Assembly: GCF_016802725.1 (NCBI RefSeq)
Contig: NC_052664.1
Location: forward strand, 21,658,405 to 21,722,404
Reading direction: 5' to 3'
Origin: Solenopsis invicta
Lineage: Eukaryota; Arthropoda; Insecta; Hymenoptera; Formicidae
DNA: 64,000 nt
In this document: positions 38,169-48,400 of the stretch, in pieces
Numbering within the stretch: position 1 is the stretch's first letter
Layout of the letters: every line of letters begins with the position of its first letter
Notes under the pieces: model-generated
The model's database searches: none
What the model was told of the DNA's origin: nothing
Seen by the model: only the letters and a program-made list of their open reading frames with translations
Position numbers and translations under genes: made by a program

Positions 38169-41100
38169 AAGATAAAGAGGACGCAGCGTGTCGTCTTTGC
38201 AATAAAATGATTTCAGAAGCTGTAATTTTTAATTTTTACGAGATGGGACAAAGGGAGGAGAGAAAAAGGACATATGTCGCCTTTGCAATAAGGAGATTTC
38301 GGAAGACGCAACGTCGTTTCAATTATTGTTGGCATTTCAGTTGTTGAATGCGACTGACAGACACTACAACTGTACGGCAATTATAAGTAGTTATTAATCA
38401 ACGACTGCAGAATACTTGTTTTTTTTTATCTTTCAAACCGAGTCTCTTGATCTACGAGATCTATGCTAGGCGGCAGTTGGCTAGATCCGATCCTGCGCGC
38501 GAGACGATTATTCGTTCATAAGGCGGTGCCTGAACCGGTTTCACGGAAATGACGTCTGTGTACACTGTATACGTCATTTACTTACCAATCGCAATATGGT
38601 GGGTCGTTACGAACATTTACTGGTTCCTCGCGTGCCGCCTATTTTCGCATTTTCCTCTATCGAGCGATAGTGGCGATTATTATCAACGGTATCATACACA
38701 AATACACAACGTCATACACATTGATACACTTCTCGTATTACAACACACGCGCGACACGTGACATTCCACAGAGAATTTTCTTGTATTAAACAAAAAAAAA
38801 AAGAAAAAGAAAATCCGTTTGTTTTAAAGCCACTTCGTCTCGCGTTCGCTTGCCAATTCTAAATGCCAAAGGTGTACGAAGATCGCCGCGGTTGGCGAAC
38901 AGTCCCGATGTAGAAAATTCCGACTTGAGTCATCGGAGCGATCGGAGCTGTCACTGAGACCGCGCAGTCCAACACAGTCCAACACCAACTGATTGCGAGC
39001 AACCTGTCCCCTTTTCTTCGTCTCTCTTTCTCTTTCTCTCTCTCTCTCTCTTCTCTTTTCGTCCCCACTCGCGTACTCCTGTTCTTCCTCTTATTCAGTC
39101 ATTCGCGTTCCGTCTTTCTCTACCTACTACCGCGGTTTTATCGATAGACGTAGAAAAAAAGAAGTGTATACTCGGGGTCATAAACGTCTAATCATAAACC
39201 ATGTACAGATGTAGAGGCACATTATTATATGCACATTATTCTGAATAAGTTGCTGAATATATAATAAAGATTTGTATAATAATTATTTATATCTGTATAA
39301 TATATTTGTATTATGCATCTTTTTGTAACACAATTTTTTTAATTAAATATATATTTTTTTATACTCACTCTTTGTTACTTTATTCTTCTAAACAATGTTT
39401 TCTAGATTAGAATTTTGATTTATATAAAAAAGTCTATATAATCAAATATAAAAAAATTATATGTAAAATATGTTCTTATATATAGAAAAATAATAAGAAA
39501 AATAATTGAAGAATAATTAGAAAAATAATGCGAAAGTTATTTTTCTAATTATTCTTTGGAATTCTAATCTAGAAAAGATTATTTAAGAACAAAGTGTAAA
39601 AGGGTACAAGTAAAAAATACATATTTAATAAAAAAGAATTTTATTACACATACGTGTATATTATAGGCATTCACCAGGATTTTGATCATTGACATTTTTT
39701 TATTCGTTTATTATCACTTATCTATTTGATGCGAAATGTATTCGACGTCTGTATCTTGATAATATTAATACGTGAGCTTGATAAGAATAGCAACATTAGA
39801 AGAGGGGCAGTAGCAATGCTTTCTTATTATCATTCCTATCGCTAAAATCTTTGTATGTGATGTAATATTGATGAAATTGTTATATTTGTAAATAGTCAGG
39901 CTCTAAATATTTAAGCCTTACTTCCTGTTTCAAAATCATGAATAAGTTTTAACACTTCTTGGAAAATTGATAATGGTATTTATTTAAATATCAATATTGT
40001 ATGGTACAAAATGTGAGTCTTCGTGTCTTTTAAACACAAACATATACATAAAGTTTTATCAAAATAATCCAAATAATTTTCGAAATTTTTGAGAAAACGA
40101 AATTTTTCCTTTGATACTTGAAATGATCTGTATACATATATTAGTATATTTTTATAAATATTTTTTTTATAAATATTGTATATTTTTACATTTTACATTG
40201 CGATTAATTTCAACTTTTTTCACCTGTTCTTAATAATCTTGAATTATCTTTAAATTTAAATCAAACGAAAAATCAGCATTTAAGGCACGAAAACTCAACT
40301 TATTTTTCCTCCCAATTCTTCATATCTCAAAATCAAAAAAGATATTTTAATATTTTACTTTCTCGGTGATTCAATGATACCGTTTTTTTTTTGCAGTTAC
40401 ACTTTTAACTCGTCATTCCTGTAAAATGTATATTTATTCATGATTGAGATGGATAAGATTGTCATATCGATCATGCATTTAAGTCTCTGAACGGTTATCA
40501 GATATAGCGCCGAGTGAAATTTATACGTTAAGCAAATACTACCAATTTATACTCATAAGTATCAATTTTTTTTCTCATAATCCCTAGGAATCGCAGTGTA
40601 GTGCAGAATTCGAGTGGCACACTGAAGTCATCTGCGCGAAACACGCTAGCTCTCGGAATGCATCTCAGGAAAATGCATCGTCCTCCAGGATTCTGGAACA
40701 ATTTTCTTCTAGTCACGGTGAATAATTACATTTTTCTCATATTAGATTTCAAATACGATGATTATATCAATAGGATAAAAAAAGACTAAAAATATTATAA
40801 ATTTTTATATTTTTCTCTCTTAAAAATTTTCTTAAACTTTTTGTTCTCCCCAAAAGATTCCCTGGTATAATAATACATATTTTGGAGAAAATTCTTCAAT
40901 GTGGCAATTTTGAATAAGACATAAAGTGATAAGAATATTTTTACGATTTAATTGATAAAGCGATTAATTAAAAAAAATAAAACCGTACATTTTGTTTTAT
41001 CTTTGAACAGATCTGTCAAGTTATTTTGTACTAAAAAATATTAAAGTATAAAATTTATTTAGGCTTCAATAATGAATTTGTTGAATATTTCTTTTTATAC

Positions 41101-41844
41101 TCCATTCGTTTTCGCCTGCTCTTTTTCTTTTACTCAATATAATTCGCCACAATGATCTGATGATAATTAATATTCATGTTTTACAGCTGGAGTCGTAGCT
41201 GGCGTAGTATTAACTGTGATCGCGGTGCTAGCCGCTTTAATTTATTTCCGAAATCCAGTGGAAAGGGCATGCTGTCGTCCCTGGACAAACCTGTTTAATA
41301 GAAGAGGCACAGGTCGTGTCCAATATTGTAGAGTACGTTTGTCTTACACTTCTTTAGAAAACAACCGTTTTTAAACCAACGTTATATAGAGTGTTCGGCA
41401 ACGGATGGAAGAAAATTTAAGAATTGATTCTAGGTGATAAAATTAGATGAAAATCAAAAACAACATTGCGATTAACGTTTTTTTTTATTATAAACGATTA
41501 AATGTTTACGTTCTTTAGGCATTTTTTACGTGAATATTTAAATATTCATGTGTTTTAAGCACTTTTTAAATATTTAAACATTTTTAATTAAAAAACGAAA
41601 CCTCAATCAATTTTGTTATTCTTGACTTTTGTTTTATTTTCTTATCTAAAATGACTCCTTAAATTTTTCCACCTGTTGCCGAACGTGTTCTTTATAATTT
41701 CCGTTTACTTAAATTACATATATGGTACGTATATATTTTACTTTTTCATAGGTCGATACCACTGAAGAAGCTAGACTTTTGCTCGATGCTTCTGATCCCA
41801 CGCAGTGTCAATCAGATAGCGACGACGATCTTCTAAATGCATAA
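22156..41844 (+). CDS. Lerp: Lysosomal enzyme receptor protein, CI-MPR-like (16 coding exons)
   Basis: Coding exons: 22156-22215, 22427-22640, 22722-22876, 22970-23235, 23613-23763, 23841-23989, 24067-24185, 24598-24833, 24908-25114, 25213-25356, 25583-25756, 25937-26114, 26202-26272, 40588-40717, 41187-41332 and 41752-41844. All are in phase, giving 830 residues. Lerp is the insect relative of the cation-independent mannose-6-phosphate receptor, which carries hydrolases from Golgi to endosomes. A signal peptide (1-20) is followed by five CI-MPR repeats. Repeats close with a C-x-Y/F-x-W-x-T-x-x-C pattern such as CTYVFEWNTSIAC and, in exon 14, CSAEFEWHTEVIC. Exon 15 encodes the membrane helix (753-772). 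The cytosolic tail has an EEARLL acidic dileucine (805-810) and ends SDSDDDLLNA, a DxxLL signal of the kind bound by GGA adaptors. Intron 13 (26273-40587) holds the antisense Toll gene. AATAAA lies at 42092. Five repeats and overall length agree with fly Lerp. Confidence 0.92.
27159..27252. repeat. Short inverted-repeat element (94 bases)
   Basis: GGTGTTTCCTAT at the left end pairs with ATAGAAAACACC at the right end. The size and ends fit a small MITE. Confidence 0.5.
28413..32912 (-). CDS. Tl: Toll receptor (5 coding exons)
   Basis: Coding exons in transcript order are 32912-32727, 32256-31256, 31176-30858, 30736-30140 and 29540-28413, giving 1076 residues, close to fly Toll. Toll is a plasma-membrane receptor that binds processed Spatzle and signals through MyD88 to NF-kappaB factors. 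A signal peptide opens the protein (about 1-20) and a Cys-rich N-terminal module follows. Leucine-rich repeats are encoded by exons 2 and 3. Cys-rich capping modules around residues 530-630 include HNPLDCDCNLYDFL and KFCSEKCECF, followed by more LRRs and a last cap, NPWECDCDAKEF (735-746). The membrane helix spans about 784-810. The TIR domain (about 840-978) shows YDAFVSYSHKD, CLHYRDWLAGEWIPANI and WGDPWFWDKL. The 5' UTR continues to an acceptor after 32964, so the first exon lies upstream, probably near 37-39 kb. The gene lies entirely inside Lerp intron 13 on the opposite strand. It looks intact. Confidence 0.95.
32913..32964 (-). other. Toll 5' UTR segment with upstream splice acceptor
   Basis: On the minus strand TTTGTTTAAACAG immediately precedes 32964, giving an acceptor 52 bases before the Toll ATG. 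This implies at least one non-coding exon further right. Candidate minus-strand GTAAGT donors are at 37421-37416 and 38585-38580. Confidence 0.55.
32970..36255. other. AT-rich DNA, probably Toll 5' intron
   Basis: No gene is supported. It includes A/T-rich AAGTTA-like low-complexity sequence at 35180-35300 and the fourth family A fold-back at 35677-35794. Confidence 0.45.
35677..35794. repeat. Fold-back repeat, family A copy 4
   Basis: The arms GATTAATTTTAATCTTGATT and AACCAAGATTAAAATTAATT pair, and the spacer resembles those of copies 1 and 2. Confidence 0.7.
36256..36480. mobile_element. MITE with CAGGGTATTCC / GGATATCCTG ends and TA duplication
   Basis: The element is a long imperfect hairpin. 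Its end CAGGGTATTCC is inverted as GGATATCCTG and both sides are flanked by TA (36254-36255 and 36481-36482), as expected for a Tc1/mariner-type insertion. It has no coding capacity. Confidence 0.7.
36490..36653. repeat. Fold-back repeat next to the 36.3 kb MITE
   Basis: Arms of about 50 bases pair, for example GGAATAACAACAGGCAATAG with CTATTGTCTGTTGTTATTCC. It sits ten bases after the previous element. Confidence 0.65.
36770..37370. promoter_or_regulatory. CpG-richer block in Lerp intron 13, candidate Toll regulatory region
   Basis: Composition is richer in CpG than the surrounding intron. A kappaB/Dorsal-type site, GGGAAAACC, lies at 37111-37119. A plus-oriented TATATAAAA lies at 36986-36994 with no + strand gene after it. 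The block sits between the Toll first coding exon and a possible donor at 37421. Confidence 0.35.
37641..37981. mobile_element. Non-autonomous element, family B copy 1
   Basis: The left end CAGTAAACAAAAATGAATTG is inverted at the right end as TTTATTTTTGTTTGCTTGGC. The inner parts (AATTCATTTG blocks, a GCGCG core) recur in the copy at 60994-61258. No open frame is present. Confidence 0.6.
38135..38162. repeat. GA microsatellite
   Basis: An uninterrupted AG dinucleotide run of about 28 bases, followed by a G run. Confidence 0.9.
38450..39180 (-). promoter_or_regulatory. CpG-richer block, candidate Toll promoter / first exon
   Basis: The block contains a minus-strand donor, ATTG|GTAAGT, at 38585-38580 and is followed by CpG-rich sequence and a CT microsatellite (39021-39060). 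A non-coding first exon of Toll between about 38586 and 39000 would fit. Transcription is not shown by the sequence. Confidence 0.35.
39334..39637. repeat. Large fold-back element (about 300 bases)
   Basis: The inner ends TTTTCTAGATTAGAATT and AATTCTAATCTAGAAAA are a perfect inverted pair. Pairing continues outward with mismatches through CTTTGTT/AACAAAG and the A/T-rich ends. Confidence 0.7.
40588..41844 (+). CDS. Lerp: Lerp 3' exon block: last repeat half, membrane helix and sorting tail
   Basis: Three exons (40588-40717, 41187-41332 and 41752-41844) complete Lerp. The first continues phase 0 from 26272 and supplies CSAEFEWHTEVIC, the expected end of the fifth CI-MPR repeat, then a Ser-rich stalk. 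The second encodes the helix GVVAGVVLTVIAVLAALIYF and a basic, Cys-containing juxtamembrane segment. The third ends in an acidic dileucine signal. Without this block the upstream exons would lack any membrane anchor. Confidence 0.9.
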
Positions 41845-42404
41845 CGATCGTTATTGTGATTATTATTATTATTATTTTTATTTTAGATTGTAGATTATAA
41901 TTATTGATATTTTCAGCATGATATTTTCAATGTTTCTACAAATTGTCAAATAAGACATCTTAAAAACCCCATAAAGAATTAACTAAATAATACATTACAT
42001 TGATAAATTGTGTTTTATAAATTTTATCATTCTTACATCCTACTATTCTTTTTATCTCTTTGATATTCTGTCTCTTCTTTTTTAATACGCATAAATAAAT
42101 ATAAATGAAGTATTTCATACAAAGATTTGTATATTAAAAGGGCTGTAATATAAGAAAATAATATCTGCTAATTAATAACAAGAAACATTTTCAAGTTTTA
42201 TTATAGACTTAGTATTACCATTAAATAATTAAATCTTATGTTAGTTTGATTTAGACATTTCATAAAAAGAGTGTAATATCTTATATTCTGTATAACAAGT
42301 AGGTATACTTTGGTCGCAACTTATATAGCTTCTTTACGTTATTCTGTTAGATTTAAAATTTATAGTATAATATAATGAAATAATTATTTTCAGTAACAAT
42401 ATAA
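41845..42404. other. Convergent 3' UTRs of Lerp and the TEP gene
   Basis: The two stop codons are 560 bases apart. AATAAA for Lerp lies at 42092-42097 and a minus-strand AATAAA for the TEP gene at 42202-42197, so the two mature ends would nearly meet. Confidence 0.55.
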
Positions 42405-45400
42405 TTACAAGTACTTATGAAGCAAATAGTAAAACGAGAAGAATATAAATTGCAAATATACACAAGCATAAACATGAGACGCGGCGGACGTCCTAACATT
42501 GTCCTTTTGTTTACCAGGTTTTGAAACGCATATGTCTTCGCAATCTTCATCTTCGCATAAATCACACAAAGTTGTCTTTCTAGGCTCGTAAAACGCTCTT
42601 GCTCGTCTCGCTGCGCATGAAGAAACATAGCAAAATAGTATATTTTTAAAAATCTTAGCCGCTTTATACATACATATATTTCTATTTTTAAATATTTTAT
42701 ATTTTTTTGGCCAAATTGGTAAAACATTTATATTATACTTACACGAATCATAATAGTCATATATGGAAACCGGAACTGGTTTTTGCTTAGCTACTTTATG
42801 CGTCCTAAATGCGGATACAGTTGGACAATATTCTTCCTTCACCATCTACAATAATAAACAATTTTTCTCATTTTTCCTATATTAATTGCTTTTCTTTTTT
42901 AATACGTATTAACTTTTTTCAGATTTTTACGGAAACTATTAAAATAATTTCCGTTAAATGGTAATTGTTTACGACCTGTGGCATACACTCTACCTTGTCA
43001 AAGTATAAAACCACCATTGTGTCACCATTTCTCGTTTCCACACGCTTTACATACGATGATATTTCTAAACTCGGTAATGAATCCCTGTCTACTGTGAAGC
43101 CAGAAGGTAAGCTTACTTCCATAACAGCCATATTACTCTCGTTTGTTTCCTCGGTTGGAACAAATCTGGTGATAAATAATTTGATTATAATTTTTGATCA
43201 TCAGAATTGTATAATATTGTACATTGCTGTTTAAGAACCAAATTATTCTATCATTATTTTTCAATTTTTTGAAAAATTAAACTGAATTAAGTATAGTATT
43301 TCACATGTGCATCCTTCATTGTCAGGTTCGAAAAATAAATTAAAAATTCTTTCTCGTTTATGATAATTCACAAAATTTTTAAAAAAGGCGTTAATACTTA
43401 AAAAAAAATGTTGTTTTTCATACATTTAAAATTGTTAGATTTAGACAATATTAAATATATGTAAAACGAGAACATACCCTGAACATATGGAAAGTTGTAA
43501 ATGATTAGCATTGGAGTTTTTATCCACTTGAGGATCCAATGTAAACAACGGGAATGCTCCTGTGACGTTCAAATTATATTGATAGGAAACTTGCACGAGT
43601 ACAAAGCCTTTACCAGATGCTGTTATATTAACGTATCGTGTTTTCGTAGGTAGCTGCAAAAAATGCAAAAGTATTAATATTTTGTATTAATAACGCATAA
43701 TGTACATGCAACAATTTGTTCAAACTTACTATCTGTTTTTGTAGTATCATAGAATTACCGCCATTTATGTTTATATAGCCTTGACCTTCTTCATGTTTAA
43801 ACGCGATTCGAACTGAACTCGCGTCCTTCGACAATTTTTCAGCAAGCTTCGCTAATGCTTGAAGTCCGATAACAGTGTCCTAAATTATTTCATGCATAAA
43901 TTTTTAATTGAACTTTGGCTTATCTTCCTTCTACGCATATTTCAGATAATAATTTTATATTTTGTTAAGTGGTTGCTTACTTGTGTCGACGCGAAGCCGC
44001 CTTCTGTATTTCGTTGCTTGACGAGCCACTTCATTACGGGAATCGCGTCCGTGACTAAATTGCGTTTGAGATACAAAAGTAAAGCGTATGATGTCATTTC
44101 GACATCGACGGAACGCGGCAAAGAATAGTGTGGATTTTTATTGTCCTTCGGTATAGGTTTACTCCACCATTTGAGATCCCCTTTTGTCATAGTTTTCGAT
44201 TCCAAGAAGTTAAATGCCGATGTCTCATACGGGTGCTTCGCCAAATTTAAGGCGTAGGCGCACAGGCTCAATGCGTACGTATCGTTTAATCCATCCATAT
44301 TACGAACGATATAGTCAACAGCCTTGTTTATAACGTTACGATATCTTGGAACGTATTGATCGGGAGATAACTGCAATGCGTTCGATTTCAGTAATTGTAT
44401 CGTGTGGAAAATGCAATTCTTATTTTGTATATTATTTTAAATGACATATTTTTAGCGGTTGTGTCTCTTTAAATTAAATAAGCTATTAAATTAAAAAGAT
44501 ATCGCGCTTACCTCATTTTCGAGAAAAGCAATAAGCGTGTACGCCGTTAGAGCGAGTCCATTAGCGGCCCCACCCTGCATGTCGCGATGGCTAACTTTTC
44601 CTACTTCGGGGAAAGAGCCGTTTGGTGCTTGATTGTTGGCCAGCCACTGTAATGCCTCGTTTATGATTCTATCCTCAACCGCTATGTATTCTCCTGCTTG
44701 CTTGAAAGATTTTGCTACGAAGGCTGTAAGCCTGGAATAACGAAATAACTTTATATAGATATTGTGATTTAAATAGGCGTATTTCATCTTGAAATAATTG
44801 AAACAGATGTAATAATTGTTAAATAATACACGCAACTATTTTATTTTGCGCGTACCATGTGCTTCCGCTAGAATCCGACATGCCAAACGCGCTGAACGAA
44901 CCATCGCTATGTCTGTAAGTCAACTCCTGCTGGTAGCCGATATCTAGATATTTTAACGCTTTGCTTTGTACGGCTTGTGTTAATTGATTCGTATTCTGAA
45001 AAGTTTTTTTTTAATACAAATTATATGTTAGCGTGTGTCATAGGGCAAAAGAGAAAGTTATCAGTACCTTGAGGTAATTTAGAATGACGATATTTGGCAC
45101 AAAGTTAAGCATATTCTGCTCGCCGCAGCCAAATGGCATTCTTATTAAATTTGCCAAGTTCGGGATACTAGGACCCAAGATATCGCCTGTAATAATATAC
45201 ATTTGATAAAGAAATAGGACATTTTTCAAATTGAGTAAAAAGCTAACGATTTTGTTCTCCTATGATCAATAAAGAAGGAAAGTGTTACACCAAAATCGCA
45301 TTTAAAAGACATTAGGATTATTATATACTTTAAACAATTACCTGTAAATGATTGTTTAAGAAAAATATTAAAATAGACTTCAGAATATTATTTTTTTGCA

Positions 45401-48400
45401 AGTTGATTGATATTTTTGGGATCTAATTTTTATATAGACTTGATTGAAATAACATTTTTTACTTGAAAATGTAATTATCTTAAGTTAATTTTGTTGAGTG
45501 TAATAATTCTACACAAATTCTGTGTGAGTGTAATAATTCTACACAATTTTAATAATTTAAACTGAAAAATTCCGTTTGTTGAATTATGTTGTAAATAACT
45601 ACATACATTATACTGTAAAATACTTCTGGATTGACACTCATTGATATACAAAGTCTGATAGAGATTGATTTGGGAAAATCAATAATGAAAATCAACAAGA
45701 TCTTTTTAAATTGGAAACAACAATATATGTATAATCTAAGCTATTATTACCAACTGCAGATATTTGAATATTTTCGGATCCTGGAACTGCATTATTGGGT
45801 ATGTTGATGGTGACATTTGCACCTCCCTGTTCAGCATTTCTCAAGTCCAGAAATACCGCTTCATTCTTATATTGCGTTTCTCCCTCAGCCTTAAAATAAA
45901 ACAATGTTTACGTTTATTGTCGAGCAATCGCACGAACAAAAAAAATATAGGAATGAAGATCATTACATTGACAAGTAACTTATGTTCGACACTATCACCA
46001 GCCATAACGCTATTAGCGGTCGCTTTTATAGTGATGTATCCCAACTCTCTTGGAATGATCATGAACGACACACTTGAACCGGAATTGGCTTTTACGTCAA
46101 CTTTCTTTCTGCGATATAACTCCAATTCTGAAAAATGACAATTTAATTCTATGAATTTATCGTAATTGTATCACTATATTTGTAAATTGCATACGTTTAC
46201 TATAATTACTTATAACTTAAATTATAAGTTAGAACTTATTGCTATCTTATCTTTTCGGAGTTAAGTAACGTTACACTTACTCGGTGCATCGTGAACTTCA
46301 TTAGAAACTTCCGCGAAGTCGAATTGTCCTTCGTTTGTTAGCAAAACCTCGGCTGTCAAATCTTTATTCATGTAATTGAACACTACAATTTGTATCCCTA
46401 CGATTTCTCCTCGTATTACCGAGTACGGTAGATCGACGGATATGAAGAAAGGCTTGAATACTTTTAACTAAAAAAGAGAAAAAAAATATATATATATATA
46501 TATATATTTAATAGTATATTAATATAATAGTTTCGTAATTATTGTTGCATTTGTTTTGTTATAATATTCACTTAAATTTTATTGTGTTCTCATACATTTT
46601 AATTAATTATATGTATGATAATGTATCTTTTCATGTGTGTATAAATTAAATTTTTTTTACCTTTTAATTAATTTAATTAAATTAATGAAATTAATTAGAT
46701 TAAATTTATACACGCGTATATGAAATGATAATTGTTAAATATATAATCCAACGTTGCGTCATTTATTAATTAAAGGAAAAGATTGGTAGAAAATCAATAA
46801 AATTCTAACAGAAGGGAACTTACGAGAAAAAAAATCGAAGAGAAACTTATGTTAAACAAATTTTGAGCAAATTTATTATTTACTTTTTTATGGTAAATTA
46901 AATTATTAAATTTATCTCTCAAAAAAGTTTATCAAATAAATTGGGTTTTTTGTGATAAATTCAATCTTTGAACTTTTTACATATAAATACGTATAATACA
47001 AATTATATAAATATGTTATGTATTTAACAACCTTTCTGGGTTCCTCTATAAGGCCTAATCCGTGCGCGTCGTTAACAGAAAATGCAGTCAATACCCATGA
47101 TGTAATGGAATCCGGTACGGTACGCCGTAATTCCGTTTTTCCATTATACCTGAAAGAGTATATGTATTTAATGTTTCCATAATCGCGCAACAAAGTGAAA
47201 TATTTAGAGGATATTTTACAGCTTGTGTACCATCGTTCAGAGAAAAAAACAAACTGAAATATATGACGAACTGATCTACCTCCGAAAAGTAATGTTTCGG
47301 ATAGCGATGAAGATTATATTACAGCTTTCTGTAATGAAGCGATAATATATAGGTACACGATATAAGCAAGTTGATGTAATATGAGAAAAAACCGTGTTAA
47401 ATTTTTACATTTGTATCCTTCACCTTTTACAAATGCGGAAAGACACGTTTCATATGTAATATATATGATATACAAATAAGGAACAGTGTTACAAACAAAA
47501 ATCGATTGTTCCTCTGTGAATGGCATGACGCAAGACATCACTTTCCAAGAACTGAGATATGCATGATACGTAGAACAAGCCTTTGTAACACAACTTACAT
47601 TTACATTCTTGAGAAGTATGAGACCTTTACCTTGATCAACTTTCACGTAACTGTACAATACGATAGGCACGTTATTTACAAATATACAAGGTGTCACGAA
47701 AACACACTTGCAAAGGGCAAATTCTGCCAATATCAAAGTTGAAGCAATTTTACTTTGAAACAATTGATTTCTTTCTTCTATTTTTTTACATGCACCCTGC
47801 ATATACAGAGTCCTAAGTAACACAAAATAATTGAAGGGTATATTTCTTCATTTTATACAGTAAAAAGTTTTGTGTTAAATTTAACACATTTAATACGTTT
47901 CATAAATGTTCTAAACTTCCACTTCTAAAGGTCCACTTGAAAAAGGAGTTACAAAAAAGTTTTTTTTTGCTGTGTTCGGAGAAAAATAAAATAGACCATT
48001 TCTTGTAATTTTTAAGACGAGCAATCCAATGGCGTTAGTTGAAATTATGTTACATGATAGAAATATATAAAACATTTAATTTTAAAACTTCCGTAACAAC
48101 TTTCTTTTTCTGATAATTTAACATAAAATGGATGTTATAAAAAGTATAATAACATAAATCATGTGTAAAAATTACCACAAAGAAAATATAACACAATTTG
48201 GAAACAAATTATGCATATTTCTGCCGTAAAATTAACATTTATAATATATCGACACATTTTATCTATTTATATTAGAATTTACGTTTCAAAACTATATTTT
48301 TATGTTATTTGTTTGTTCACCCGTAAATTAGATTTTTTAACGCTAAGAAGTATTGAATGTCATTTCAATACAAAATATTCAACTATAACGCAATCACATT

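Larger units (their letters stand above)
26273..40587 (+). other. Lerp intron 13 (14.3 kb) hosting the Toll gene
   Basis: The intron begins with a consensus GTAAGT and ends with CCCTAG. It joins the end of one CI-MPR repeat half (APKMLL) to the matching closing half (ESQCSAEFEWHTEVIC). It contains the whole minus-strand Toll coding region, two CpG-richer blocks (36770-37370 and 38450-39180) and several fold-back repeats. The 26.3-28.4 kb and 33.0-36.2 kb parts are AT-rich without other genes. Confidence 0.85.

Noticed and set aside
38549..38761. 70-codon plus-strand frame after an ATG
   Set aside because: No recognisable domain; lies in the CpG-richer block more likely to be the Toll 5' region.
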